In this document: positions 8,012-16,413 of the stretch, one piece after another
How the letters are laid out: each line of letters starts with the position of its first letter
Numbering within the stretch: position 1 is the first letter of the stretch
Source of the DNA: a bacterium (Candidatus Blackallbacteria) CG13_big_fil_rev_8_21_14_2_50_49_14
GTDB lineage: Bacteria > Cyanobacteriota > Sericytochromatia > UBA7694
DNA length: 64,000 bases
NCBI GenBank assembly: GCA_002783405.1
Contig: PFGG01000021.1
Span: 1 to 64,000 of the forward strand
Reading direction: 5' to 3'
Made by a program: the position numbers and the translations under genes
Notes under the pieces: model-generated
Told to the model about the DNA's origin: nothing
Seen by the model: the letters and a program-made list of their open reading frames with translations, nothing else
Databases searched by the model: none

Positions 8012-9609
8012 GCATTCTGGGCTACCACGCCATGGTGCTGCACGCGCACCTTCCCTATGTGCGGCATCCTGAATACGATTATTTTCTTGAAGAACATTGG
8101 CTCTATGAAGCGATTACTGAAACCTATGTGCCGCTTTTGGTCATGTATGAGAACCTGGTCAATGAGGGCATTGATTTTCGTCTGACCATGACCATGACGC
8201 CCTCGTTGCTGGCGATGTTGGCAGATCCTCTGCTGCAGCAACGCTATCTGGTCTATATTGGGCGTTTGGTGGAACTTGCTGAAAAAGAAGTCTTCCGCAC
8301 CCAGGGAGATCCGCATTTTGAGCCTTTGGCCCGTTATTATGAACAACGTTTCAAAGCCACTCTGCATCTCTTTCAAAACACCTATAAATGCAATCTGGTG
8401 GAAGGTTTTAAACGCTTTCAGGATTTAGGCAATCTTGAAATTGTGACCTGTACTGCCACGCATGGCTTTTTACCCTTGTTTCAAATGTATCCTGAGGCCG
8501 TTCAGGCCCAGGTGCAGGTAGCTGCTCAGAGTTATAAAAGCCATTTTGGCAGGGGGCCACGTGGGATTTGGCTGGCAGAATGTGGTTATTACCCAGGTGC
8601 TGATCGCTTTGTGAAACAGGCGGGTATTGATTTCTTTTTTACCGATACCCATGGGATTGTCAATGCCACGCCCCGCCCCCGGTTTGGTGCCTATGCTCCG
8701 ATCTTCTGTCCTGACAGTGGTACTGCGGTTTTCTGCCGTGACCGTGAGTCTTCAGAGCAGGTCTGGAGCTCTGAACAGGGCTATCCAGGGGATTATTATT
8801 ACCGTGAATACTACCGCGATATTGGTTATGACCTGGATTTTGACTATATCAAAGACTATGTGCAGCCCGACGGCACGCGTAAAAATACAGGCATCAAGTA
8901 TTACCGCGTCACAGGCAAAACCGATAAAAAACAGCCTTATGACGTGGCCATGGCCCGTCAAAGAGCCGACTCTCATGCGGGGCACTTTGTCGGCTGCCGG
9001 GCTGAACAGATTACCAAACTGGCCCATCTCTTCGAAGGGCACCGTCCCTTGGTACTTTCACCCTATGATGCTGAACTCTATGGGCACTGGTGGTTTGAAG
9101 GCCCCGAATTTCTCAACCGCGTGATTCGCAAAGCCTATTACAACCAGAATGTCTATAAAATGACAACGCCCTATGAATATCTGCTCGAAAATCCCAGCCA
9201 GCAGATTGCTCAGCCTTCGGCCTCAAGTTGGGGAGCCAATGGCTATAACAGCTTCTGGCTGAATCCTACCAATGATAAAATCTACCGCCATTTGCACAAG
9301 GCCACTGAACGCATGATCGAGATGGCCTATCGTTATCAGGCGCCCCACCCTTTACAGGAGCGCGCTTTGAACCAGGCTGCACGTGAATTGTTGCTGGCCC
9401 AAAGCTCGGATTGGCCTTTTATTATGAAGACCGGCACGATGGTGGAATATGCGGTGAAGCGGGTGAAAACCCATTTACATCGCTTCAACGAACTCTATCA
9501 GGCCATTCATTCTGAAGCGATCAATGCGGCCTGGCTGACCAAGGTTGAATACCTCGATAATATCTTCCCTGAAGTCGATTACCGGGTTTACCAACTGAAG
9601 TCTTATTGA
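8008..9609 (+). CDS. GH57 1,4-alpha-glucan branching enzyme
   Basis: A 533-residue enzyme of glycoside hydrolase family 57 (DUF1957 group) that makes alpha-1,6 branches in glycogen-like glucans. The visible family motifs are HAHLPYVRHPE at the start, GIWLAECGYYPG with the likely catalytic nucleophile E191, and SPYDAELYGHWWFEG with the likely acid D354. The C-terminal helical region carries the aromatic and tryptophan residues typical of the branching-enzyme group. The ATG at 8008 forms an ATGA overlap with the DUF4912 gene and puts the first GH57 motif near residue 13, as expected. No glgA, glgC or glgP is in the window. The gene ends in a 7-bp convergent overlap with the cytochrome gene. Confidence 0.92.
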   Translation: MSILGYHAMVLHAHLPYVRHPEYDYFLEEHWLYEAITETYVPLLVMYENLVNEGIDFRLTMTMTPSLLAMLADPLLQQRYLVYIGRLVELAEKEVFRTQGDPHFEPLARYYEQRFKATLHLFQNTYKCNLVEGFKRFQDLGNLEIVTCTATHGFLPLFQMYPEAVQAQVQVAAQSYKSHFGRGPRGIWLAECGYYPGADRFVKQAGIDFFFTDTHGIVNATPRPRFGAYAPIFCPDSGTAVFCRDRESSEQVWSSEQGYPGDYYYREYYRDIGYDLDFDYIKDYVQPDGTRKNTGIKYYRVTGKTDKKQPYDVAMARQRADSHAGHFVGCRAEQITKLAHLFEGHRPLVLSPYDAELYGHWWFEGPEFLNRVIRKAYYNQNVYKMTTPYEYLLENPSQQIAQPSASSWGANGYNSFWLNPTNDKIYRHLHKATERMIEMAYRYQAPHPLQERALNQAARELLLAQSSDWPFIMKTGTMVEYAVKRVKTHLHRFNELYQAIHSEAINAAWLTKVEYLDNIFPEVDYRVYQLKSY

Positions 9610-10475
9610 GTAAGGGTCTGTAAATAGGCCCAAAGCGCTTTGATTTCGGTTTCCGTGTATTTGGCTGTCAGTGCCACAGGCATGGGGGCCTGAAGTTTTT
9701 GTCCCTGTGGGTTGAGACCCTCTTTCATGGCTTTGGTGAAGTCAACTTCTTTCCAACTGCCCAGACCCGTCTGAGTCAGATCTTTGGCTGGGGGCCAATC
9801 GGGAGGCCCTCCCGGAATCGGCCCCCCTTTCAAATCGGCGTGGTGACAGCCAATACAGGCTGTTTCAGCCAGATATTTTCCAAATTCAGCATTGGCCGCT
9901 TCTATGGGTTTCTTGTGAAAGGGAGCCTGATGGTTGATGACCTCTGCGGGCAGCAGGGGCGCTTTGCCTGTGGCCAAAAGCATAGAGGCGACAGGGCCCA
10001 GTTTCTGAGCCTGGTTGGCTTTCTCGACGGCTTTGATGCTGCGCAGATAGGCGACAACACTGGCCAGATCAGATTCACTTAGATACTGATAATCATGGGA
10101 GGGCATTAAAACCAGAGCTTGATTTTGTTTGCCAATGCCATGATGAATCGCTCTGGCAATTTCTCCATCGCTCCAGTCTTTCAGGGCTGCTGGGGTAATA
10201 TTACTTGCATAAATTCGTCCCATGGCAGGGTTGTCCATGACCGCTTTTCCTGCTAAATCGGCCCCATGGCAATCTACACAGCCATTGCGAACCTGTACAA
10301 TCCGTTCGCCCAAGGCCAAATCGATTTGGGCCTGTTTTGAAAAGGCAATCGGCTCAATCGGATAAGCTTTGCTGAGACGGCCTTGGGTATTCAATGAAAT
10401 CCAGCCAGCGCCTGCGGCAATGGCGATCACGGGGATGGAAAAAACAAGCGCAGTCCATTTGAGAATTTTATTCAC
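9603..10475 (-). CDS. Di-haem cytochrome c
   Basis: A 290-residue protein with an uncleaved signal anchor or signal peptide (about 8-27) and two haem c sites, CVDCH (66-70) and CIGCH (207-211). Each site is followed by a methionine-containing segment (LVLMPSHDY, then PMPVALTAKY) likely to give the distal ligand. The two similar halves suggest an internal duplication, as in alcohol-dehydrogenase-type and thiosulphate-linked cytochromes. It should sit on the periplasmic face and pass electrons to or from a respiratory partner not present here. The GTG at 10475 has GAGG 8 nt upstream and removes an N-terminal extension that does not look like coding sequence. Confidence 0.88.
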   Translation of the reverse strand: MNKILKWTALVFSIPVIAIAAGAGWISLNTQGRLSKAYPIEPIAFSKQAQIDLALGERIVQVRNGCVDCHGADLAGKAVMDNPAMGRIYASNITPAALKDWSDGEIARAIHHGIGKQNQALVLMPSHDYQYLSESDLASVVAYLRSIKAVEKANQAQKLGPVASMLLATGKAPLLPAEVINHQAPFHKKPIEAANAEFGKYLAETACIGCHHADLKGGPIPGGPPDWPPAKDLTQTGLGSWKEVDFTKAMKEGLNPQGQKLQAPMPVALTAKYTETEIKALWAYLQTLTQ

Positions 10476-10562
10476 AGGTTTAACCTCATCCTTGCAGGGT
10501 GGAGATATTTTAACCCATTTAACAAAAAAAAGCACGTACTCTTAAAGTGACGAAAAAATGAA

Positions 10563-10596
10563 AAACTGGAGTGAACAGTGAGTTTCACTCCAGTTT
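10563..10596 (-). terminator. Intrinsic terminator after the glycine-rich protein gene
   Basis: Perfect 13-bp stem (10563-10575 with 10584-10596) and an 8-nt loop. On the minus strand it is followed by a T-rich run. It lies 22 bp after the stop codon of the 10618-11151 gene and insulates the cytochrome gene from it. Confidence 0.75.
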
Positions 10597-10617
10597 GAAA
10601 TCAGAAAGAGCAGAGAT

Positions 10618-11151
10618 TTAATGTTTTACGGCAAAATTAGAACCGATGGCTCCACCAATGGCACCCGTTACGCCAAAGGCCAAAGCTGCGACTTTCATGG
10701 CGGCTCCAGGATTCATGCCTGATTTGCTAAGCGCAAGGCCGGTCAACGCTGCGCCAGCCAAAGCTGCCGCTCCCCCGCCATAAAGTGCGCCTTTGAGTTT
10801 GCTATCAGTGGTGCTTGCAGCCACTGCGCCGCCGACCAAACCACCCACTGCACCTGCTGCTGCAATGCCGAGGCCTGCCATTGCAGCACCAATGCCGCCC
10901 GTGCCAGAGCCTGCATGTTTAATCATATAAATGCCAACGGGAACTGTCGGCAGAGCAACTGCCAGTGCACCAGCGCCTGCGCCTTTGAGACCTGCTTTGA
11001 TATTGCTGGTATTGATTGAAATATTGATGCTGTCTTTGCTTGCTTCAGGAGCTGCCTGAACGGGCGCTTGGGCAGGTGTTTCTGTTTTGGGGGCTTGGGG
11101 AGCTGCTTGGGGCAGAAGGGTTTGGTTGGGGTTGATGGTGGTAATGCTCAT
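10618..11151 (-). CDS. Glycine-rich (glycine-zipper-like) membrane protein
   Basis: A 177-residue protein with a soluble Pro/Ala/Gln-rich N-terminus (about 1-45). A long Ala/Gly hydrophobic region (about 52-175) follows, with GxxxG-like spacing (GAGAGALAVA, GGIGAAMAGLG, GAVGGLVGGAVA, GAIGGAIGS). Such glycine zippers pack as membrane helices or pores. No signal peptide is apparent. AGAGGA lies 7 nt before the ATG, and the gene has its own terminator, so it is a single-gene unit. Function unknown. A similar small protein runs off the right end of this window. It could be a membrane-inserting or storage-type protein peculiar to this lineage. Confidence 0.75.
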   Translation of the reverse strand: MSITTINPNQTLLPQAAPQAPKTETPAQAPVQAAPEASKDSINISINTSNIKAGLKGAGAGALAVALPTVPVGIYMIKHAGSGTGGIGAAMAGLGIAAAGAVGGLVGGAVAASTTDSKLKGALYGGGAAALAGAALTGLALSKSGMNPGAAMKVAALAFGVTGAIGGAIGSNFAVKH

Positions 11152-11454
11152 TTGAAGAATCCTCTTTACGCTTTTTGATGATTTTGCAGTATTTACTGCT
11201 GATGATTAGATTATGGGTTGAAGGGGGAGCTTTCTTGTCTATTTTTTTGAACTTTAAATAAGACTTAGTCTTGTCTTATAGTTTATTTAGACTTGAAAGT
11301 AGATTTCTATTTAATTATTTTAGTTTTTGTGCTTTTTTGAGCAAAGAGGACTCATTTTGCCTGAATTAAACCTCTAGAATTCTGGCTGAGCTTTGTGGTT
11401 TGAGAGGGGCGGTTCAGAGATTGGGCTTAATTTTTCGCTTATTTGAGGGCTGTG
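11152..11454. other. 303-bp AT-rich gap with a 14-bp palindrome
   Basis: No convincing gene. This is the leader of the glycine-rich protein gene, with AGAGGA close to its ATG. A perfect palindromic element, GCAGTA-TT-TACTGC, lies at 11186-11199 and could bind a dimeric regulator. Further upstream are poly-A/T tracts, but no promoter pair good enough to name. No terminator for the upstream sugar-nucleotide genes is visible. Confidence 0.55.
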
Positions 11455-12186
11455 TCAATCTGGATTTTCAAGCTGGATGGGAAATTGTCTGCGCTGCAGC
11501 AGCGCTTGATTTTGCTTTTCCAAATAGGTTTTTGCTTGGGCTGCTTGCTCAGCGCTTTGGTTTTGTTCAGCGAATTTTTTTTCCTGTTTGAGTTGAGAAA
11601 TGCTTGATTCTACCACCTGGCGCAAGGTGATACTGAGAAGCCAAATATTGGATGGGGAATCTGGGCCAGAAGGCGTATAGGAACTCATATAGGCATAGCG
11701 TTTACCCAGAAAAAAATCTTTGCGGGTAGGAAATTTCAGGCGTTTGGGGTTTGGCCCGGAAAGTTTGCCATCATATAATTTCGAGCCTGAATAAATCAGG
11801 CGGGATTTTTGAAAGTCAGTCGCGATTTCTTCACCGTACATCAAGCTCAGCAGCCGAAGTGTGGTGGGGTTTTCGCGATCAAAAAGATTGAGGCTGTCGG
11901 GTGCTTGGGGCGGGACGTGCAGATAGATATTTTCGCCCATGACCAAGCCCTGGGCGTTGAACCAGGTTTCGAAAATGATCATGCGGCCCGCGCTCAGCGG
12001 TCGACCGACGCCCCATACCCCAGGTCGCTCAGGATCGGGATAGGGGCTTTGTTCAAGTAAAAAGGTGTGCTTTGTGAGCCATTGACGTACCGTCTGCTGG
12101 TTTTGGCCGGGTAAAGCCTGAGCCGGTATGCAAAATAAATTCAAGAGAGCGAAACTGCAGAGCAGCAGTTCTTGCAGCCTTTTCAT
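11455..12186 (-). CDS. Exported protein of unknown function
   Basis: A 243-residue protein with a clear signal peptide (basic MKR, hydrophobic core to about residue 22, cleavage after AQA). The mature part is mixed alpha/beta with several tyrosines and prolines, then a charged C-terminal helix (about 190-235) rich in Glu, Gln and Lys. I recognise no family. Its start overlaps the UDP-glucose dehydrogenase stop (ATGA), so it belongs to the sugar-nucleotide operon and may act in envelope polysaccharide handling. That is inference from position only. Confidence 0.65.
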   Translation of the reverse strand: MKRLQELLLCSFALLNLFCIPAQALPGQNQQTVRQWLTKHTFLLEQSPYPDPERPGVWGVGRPLSAGRMIIFETWFNAQGLVMGENIYLHVPPQAPDSLNLFDRENPTTLRLLSLMYGEEIATDFQKSRLIYSGSKLYDGKLSGPNPKRLKFPTRKDFFLGKRYAYMSSYTPSGPDSPSNIWLLSITLRQVVESSISQLKQEKKFAEQNQSAEQAAQAKTYLEKQNQALLQRRQFPIQLENPD

Positions 12187-13496
12187 GGGGCTTGAACAGG
12201 GGCTCGCCCAATACTGTCGTAATAAAAACCTTGGGCCTGAAGTTTGCCAGGATCAAAGATATTTCGGCCATCAATGATAATCGCCTGTTTCATCAAGGTT
12301 TTTAACTGGGGCAGATTGAGATAGCGGAATTCAGGCCATTCGGTGATAAACAGGGCGGCATCGGCCCCTTCGCAGGCCTGATAGGCGTCTGCTGCATAAT
12401 GGATCTGAGCCCCTAAGCGCTCTTTGACATGGGGCATGGCCACTGGATCATAGGCTCGAATCTGCGCGCCTTGGGCCAGCAAGGCTTCTATAATATACAG
12501 CGAAGGCGCTTCGCGAATATCATCGGTATGGGGTTTAAACGAGAGTCCCATCAGGGCAATTTCTTTGCCGTTCAGATTGCCAAGGGCGTTTTTGACTTTT
12601 TCAATAAAATGCTGGCGTTGCCGCAGGTTGATCTCCTGAACGGCTTTGAGCAGTGAAAAATCGTAACCATGCTCTTCGACGATATGAATAAAACCAGAAA
12701 GGTCTTTGGGGAAGCAGCTGCCGCCAAAACCAATCCCTGCACGCAAAAACTGTGAACCAATCCGTTTGTCCAAACCCATGCCGCGCGTGACCTTGCTGAT
12801 ATCCGCGCCTGTGCGCTCGCAGATCGTCGCCAAGGCGTTGGTAAAGGAAATCTTCATGGCCAGAAAGGCGTTGCTGGCATGTTTGATCAATTCTGCGCTG
12901 TTAATATCCGTGATCAACATGGGGGCATTCAAGGGGGCGTAGAGTTGAACCAGAAGGGAGGCGGCTCGTTCGCTGTTGACACCCAGCACCACCCGATCCG
13001 GTTGCATAAAATCCTGAAGGGCACTGCCTTCGGCCAGAAATTCAGGGTTGGAAGCCAAATCAAATTCAAGCGAGCGCTGAACAAGGTGTTTGCGTGCCAA
13101 GGCTTCCATCGATTCTGCTGTGCGGACTGGAACCGTGCTTTTTTCGACGATCAGTTTATAGCTTTGCATATTGCCGGCGATTTCTTTGATCACGCGTTCC
13201 ATGACCGAAAGATCGACACTGCCATCGGGGAGAGAGGGAGTGCCCACGCAGATAAAGAGAATATCTGCAAAATGCACACCATCGGCAATTTCTGAACTGA
13301 ATTTTAAACGCCCTTCGGCAACATTGGCCTGCAGCAGCTCTTCCAAACCCGGTTCGTAAATGGGCACCTGACCTGCCTGCAGGGCTTGAATTTTGGCGAG
13401 ATGATTGTCAATACAGAGTACCTCATGGCCCAACTCTGCCAGACAGGTGCCCGTGACCAGCCCCACGTAGCCTGAACCAATGATTGCAATTTTCAT
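12183..13496 (-). CDS. ugd: UDP-glucose 6-dehydrogenase
   Basis: Oxidises UDP-glucose to UDP-glucuronate with two NAD+. The 437-residue protein begins with the Rossmann motif GSGYVGLVTG, has the substrate and NAD segments SNPEFLAEGSA and EIPP-type loops, and carries the catalytic cysteine C261 in GFGGSCFPKD. Length and domain order match the UDPGDH/TuaD family. It overlaps the UDP-xylose synthase gene by 4 nt (start at 13496, upstream stop at 13493) and the next gene by ATGA. The product feeds the decarboxylase encoded just before it, which gives a two-step route to UDP-xylose. Confidence 0.95.
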   Translation of the reverse strand: MKIAIIGSGYVGLVTGTCLAELGHEVLCIDNHLAKIQALQAGQVPIYEPGLEELLQANVAEGRLKFSSEIADGVHFADILFICVGTPSLPDGSVDLSVMERVIKEIAGNMQSYKLIVEKSTVPVRTAESMEALARKHLVQRSLEFDLASNPEFLAEGSALQDFMQPDRVVLGVNSERAASLLVQLYAPLNAPMLITDINSAELIKHASNAFLAMKISFTNALATICERTGADISKVTRGMGLDKRIGSQFLRAGIGFGGSCFPKDLSGFIHIVEEHGYDFSLLKAVQEINLRQRQHFIEKVKNALGNLNGKEIALMGLSFKPHTDDIREAPSLYIIEALLAQGAQIRAYDPVAMPHVKERLGAQIHYAADAYQACEGADAALFITEWPEFRYLNLPQLKTLMKQAIIIDGRNIFDPGKLQAQGFYYDSIGRAPVQAP

Positions 13497-14434
13497 GTGA
13501 ATCTTTTCCGAAAATCTTCAAGGCTTAATTCCAGGCCTTCACGTAGACCCACTTCAGGCTGCCAGCCAATTCGGCTTTGAATTTTGCTAATATCGGGTCT
13601 GCGGCGTTCGGGATCATCCTGGCGGGGAGAGGAAACCGTTTTTAAACGAATCGGAAGGCCTGCAATCTCACAGATCGTGGTGGCCAAGGTTTCGATCGTG
13701 AACTCTTGGGGGTTGCCCAGATTAAAAATTTCAGCTTCGGTGTCTGGGGATTCCATCAGGCCCTGCAAACCCCTTGCCAGATCTTCGACATAGCAAAAAC
13801 TCCGTGTCTGTTGCCCTCCGCCATGCAAGACCAGGGCCTCTCCTTTGAGGGCTTGGTACAGGAATTCGGGGACGACCCGCCCATCATTGGCCATGCCTGG
13901 GCCATAGGTATTAAAGACCCGTGCAATGGTATAGGCCACGCCGTGTTGGTGTGCGTAATTGACAATCAAAGCTTCTCCGAAGCGTTTGCTTTCATCATAG
14001 CAACTGCGTGCGCCTACGGGATTGACGTGACCCCAATAGTTTTCAGTCTGGGGGTGAACGGCAGGATTGCCATAGACTTCAGAGGTCGAGGTATAGAGGA
14101 GTTTTGCCCCTTTTGCGCGGGTCAAATCGAGCAGGTTCCAGGTGCCCTGGGAATTGACCTGCATGATTTCAAGTGGAAGGGTCTCGAAATCCACAGGGCT
14201 GGCGGGGGAAGCCAAATGGTAAATTTGCGAGAAATCTTCGGCAGATTGAAGCGGCAGGCAGATATCGTGCTCAATAAACGTAAAGGCCGGGTGTTTCGAG
14301 AGCCTGGCGATATTTTCACGTGAACCCGTGCTCAGATTGTCAAGCCCCCAAACCGCGTGGCCGGCCTGGAGCAAGCGCTGGCAGAGGGTAGAACCGATTA
14401 AGCCTGCGGCACCTGCCACCAATACCTTTGCCAC
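13493..14434 (-). CDS. uxs: UDP-glucuronate decarboxylase (UDP-xylose synthase)
   Basis: An extended SDR enzyme that converts UDP-glucuronate to UDP-xylose through a bound 4-keto intermediate. With the GTG start at 14434 it has 313 residues, the usual length. It shows the Rossmann motif VAGAAGLIGS near the start, TSTSEVYG (about 115-122), the catalytic pair Y146/K150 in SCYDESK, and ARVFNTYGPGM. The longer open frame to 14557 would run into the glyoxalase gene and is not family-like. The GTG is 4 nt after the upstream stop with only a weak ribosome-binding site, which suggests coupled translation. With Ugd next in line the pathway is complete. No xylosyltransferase is adjacent. Confidence 0.9.
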   Translation of the reverse strand: MAKVLVAGAAGLIGSTLCQRLLQAGHAVWGLDNLSTGSRENIARLSKHPAFTFIEHDICLPLQSAEDFSQIYHLASPASPVDFETLPLEIMQVNSQGTWNLLDLTRAKGAKLLYTSTSEVYGNPAVHPQTENYWGHVNPVGARSCYDESKRFGEALIVNYAHQHGVAYTIARVFNTYGPGMANDGRVVPEFLYQALKGEALVLHGGGQQTRSFCYVEDLARGLQGLMESPDTEAEIFNLGNPQEFTIETLATTICEIAGLPIRLKTVSSPRQDDPERRRPDISKIQSRIGWQPEVGLREGLELSLEDFRKRFT

Positions 14435-14438
14435 GTGT

Positions 14439-14858
14439 TTACCACTCGCCGGTATTGGGCATTGAAAGCCAAGGCTCTGCCGGAGGCCGGGGATTGCCGG
14501 CCTGGAGCAGTTCGACAGAATGTCCGTCTGGCGATTTAATAAAGGCCATATACCCATCGCGGGGAGGGCGGTGAATCGTGACCCCTTGCGCTTCTAAGCG
14601 TGCACAGGTGGCATAGATATCGTCTACCTGAAAGGCCACATGGCCGAAAAACCGGCCAAGCGAATAGGGCTCTGTCTGATCCCAGTTCCAGGTCAGTTCG
14701 ATCACGGGCTGATCTGGTGCGGGGCCTAAAAAGACCAGACTGAAGCGCCCTTTTTCATAGTCGCTGCGGCGAATTTCCTGGAGCCCCAGCTTATTCACGA
14801 AAAAATCAAGCGCCTGCTCCAGGTCGCGGACCCGGAGCATGGTGTGCAGATATTTCAT
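14439..14858 (-). CDS. gloA: Lactoylglutathione lyase (glyoxalase I)
   Basis: A 139-residue VOC-fold enzyme that isomerises the methylglyoxal-thiol adduct to a lactoyl thioester. The four metal ligands of the GloA family are visible: a histidine in KYLHTMLRV, a glutamate in IELTWN, a histidine in GHVAFQV and a glutamate in SVELLQ. The fold shows the two babbb repeats. The start overlaps the stop of the SseB-like gene (TGATG), so the two are co-translated. Its presence suggests methylglyoxal detoxification with glutathione or another small thiol; the thiol is not identifiable here. Confidence 0.9.
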   Translation of the reverse strand: MKYLHTMLRVRDLEQALDFFVNKLGLQEIRRSDYEKGRFSLVFLGPAPDQPVIELTWNWDQTEPYSLGRFFGHVAFQVDDIYATCARLEAQGVTIHRPPRDGYMAFIKSPDGHSVELLQAGNPRPPAEPWLSMPNTGEW

Positions 14859-15643
14859 CAGATCAACCCAGGGAACTCTTGATTGAACATGACTTCCAGG
14901 CGCTCTGGCAGATCGAGGTTCTCACGCAAATATTTGACAAAACCTGCAGCAATTTCACCATATTGTGTTTCGGGCATTTCAGTATGAAAATTAATCGCCA
15001 GATAGGGCTGCATATTGCGCTGCTCGTCAAAAAGCGCAACCATTTCATAGTGCTTGATGCCCGGATTGGCGCTCAGAAAACCTTGAACCGTGTTTGTAAA
15101 ACCGGGCACATCTGACATATCAGCCAGACGAATCATAATGCTTTCGCCCTCTTCATAGGGCACATTGTGGGCGTAGCCTTCAAAGGGAACGGGAACGCCT
15201 TCAAACAGGCTTTTCAGCTCCATAATATTCAGTTCAATGGCGTTGTCTTGATAGGCATTGACCAGGGCGCCAATGACCTGTTCATTGTTGAGAATCAGCT
15301 GCATGGTATAGTAAAGGGCATTGCGGGCCGGCAGGGGGCAAACCTCTGCTTTGCCACTGTCTGCAAGCCACCCCTGTTCAGCTTGGGCTTTGCGTGCAAA
15401 TTCAGCCCGGGTAAAGAGGGCGACATAAACGCCACCTTCGGGGTGTTGCAGCATATGGCTGCTGACGGCTGCTTCGGGGGCAGGAGCCGTTTCATGATCG
15501 GGAAGCCCCAATGAGCGTGCCAGAGAGAAGTAAAAGCCGCCTTCTGGAAGCAGATTGACCAAACCCTCCACGTCTTTTTTCAGGCCACGTTTGGCCACTG
15601 TCAGGGCGTCGGTCAGATCCTGGAAGGGGGTTTGAACTGTCAT
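14858..15643 (-). CDS. SseB-like protein
   Basis: A 261-residue soluble protein resembling the SseB (enhanced serine sensitivity) family. A region near residues 65-100 (HPEGGVYVALFTRAEFARK) matches the SseB N-terminal pattern, and the C-terminal half (about 160-261) resembles its second domain (HYEMVALFDEQ, PYLAINF). The family is linked to serine tolerance in E. coli but its biochemistry is unknown. AGGAGA lies before the ATG. It leads a minus-strand run that continues through gloA, uxs, ugd and the exported protein, with overlaps throughout. Family assignment is moderately confident. Confidence 0.6.
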   Translation of the reverse strand: MTVQTPFQDLTDALTVAKRGLKKDVEGLVNLLPEGGFYFSLARSLGLPDHETAPAPEAAVSSHMLQHPEGGVYVALFTRAEFARKAQAEQGWLADSGKAEVCPLPARNALYYTMQLILNNEQVIGALVNAYQDNAIELNIMELKSLFEGVPVPFEGYAHNVPYEEGESIMIRLADMSDVPGFTNTVQGFLSANPGIKHYEMVALFDEQRNMQPYLAINFHTEMPETQYGEIAAGFVKYLRENLDLPERLEVMFNQEFPGLI

Positions 15644-15713
15644 TGAAAAATCTCCTGTCTGGTTAAAAGCTCTGCTTAAGTCGGCTTTGGATTGCGGACT
15701 CTCAACAGTCTTC

Positions 15714-15740
15714 AGTATACCAGAGCGGCTCTGTGGGCAA
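15714..15740 (-). promoter_or_regulatory. Candidate promoter with internal palindrome for the SseB-gloA-uxs-ugd run
   Basis: On the minus strand TTGCCC (15735-15740) and TATACT (15714-15719) are 15 nt apart, a short spacing. The spacer holds the inverted repeat CAGAGC-G-GCTCTG (15721-15733), a plausible operator. About 70 nt separate the -10 from the start codon. Confidence 0.4.
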
Positions 15741-15816
15741 GATTTTTAAGGCAGGGCAGAATAGATTTTCACTGAAATCGCAAGGGGTGCTCTGGCAAGC
15801 TTTTGCGATCAAGTTC

Positions 15817-15852
15817 TATACTTGTAATTGAGACAACTCATTTTCTCAGGAG
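15817..15852 (+). promoter_or_regulatory. Candidate -10 and ribosome-binding site for the 15860 gene
   Basis: TATACT at 15817-15822 with a poor -35 (TGGCAA at 15793-15798, 18-nt spacer). AGGAG at 15848-15852 lies 7 nt before a TTG start and decides that start over an upstream in-frame one. Confidence 0.35.
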
Positions 15853-15859
15853 TTTCGCT

Positions 15860-16408
15860 TTGCCTTTTTTAAAACCTACCAGTCAGATTACCTGGATCAA
15901 TCCTCAGGAGAGTCCAAAGCCCTCTAAGGCTTCGACCGCTGAGTCGCATGAACAGATTTTGAAAAAGGCAGATACCTTTATTCAGGGCTCGGTGGCCACC
16001 ACACAGAGAATTGAAGAAGCACTGGCCAATAATTCAGTTGAAACCATGCTGCAGCCGGTGACTTCTCAAACGCTCTTATTAACAGGCACCACCCGCCTAT
16101 TTTGTGCAGGCCACAGTCAGCTTGAAGCCTTGGTCAAAGGTGAAAAAACACTGTCTGAGGCAACCGGGGCGTTTAGTAGTGAAGCGGTCACGAGTCTTTT
16201 GGCAGGTTGTGCGCTGACCTTGGGAAAAGAAACTTCTACTTTGGTACTGGGGCGTTTGGGGCTGCCCGAATCTGCCGTGATGAGCATTGGTCTGTTTGCA
16301 GGCCTGACCTCCGATCAGGCGACCCAATGGATCTTTGAGCGCCAGGGCGCCAAACAGCAGATAGAAACTTCAGTTACAGGTTTTGCTCGGAATATTTTGG
16401 GGCATTAA
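15860..16408 (+). CDS. GEK-motif paralog family protein, short form
   Basis: A 182-residue protein of no family I know. It is a clear paralog of the C-terminal 155 residues of the protein encoded at 19086-20246. Shared landmarks are HEQILKKADTFIQGS near residue 31, the block LEALVKGEKTLSEATGAFSSEA, an Ala/Gly/Leu-rich hydrophobic stretch, and a QWIFERQG to FARNILG ending. The hydrophobic part looks like packed helices, and no signal peptide is seen. The TTG start at 15860 with AGGAG 7 nt upstream is chosen. The next gene starts 5 nt after its stop. Function unknown; its position beside the glycosyltransferase genes suggests a shared process. Confidence 0.7.
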   Translation: MPFLKPTSQITWINPQESPKPSKASTAESHEQILKKADTFIQGSVATTQRIEEALANNSVETMLQPVTSQTLLLTGTTRLFCAGHSQLEALVKGEKTLSEATGAFSSEAVTSLLAGCALTLGKETSTLVLGRLGLPESAVMSIGLFAGLTSDQATQWIFERQGAKQQIETSVTGFARNILGH

Positions 16409-16413
16409 ATTCA

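Noticed and set aside
11400-11591. 63-aa plus-strand frame
   Set aside because: Mostly antisense to the 3' end of the exported-protein gene, no ribosome-binding site and unusual composition.
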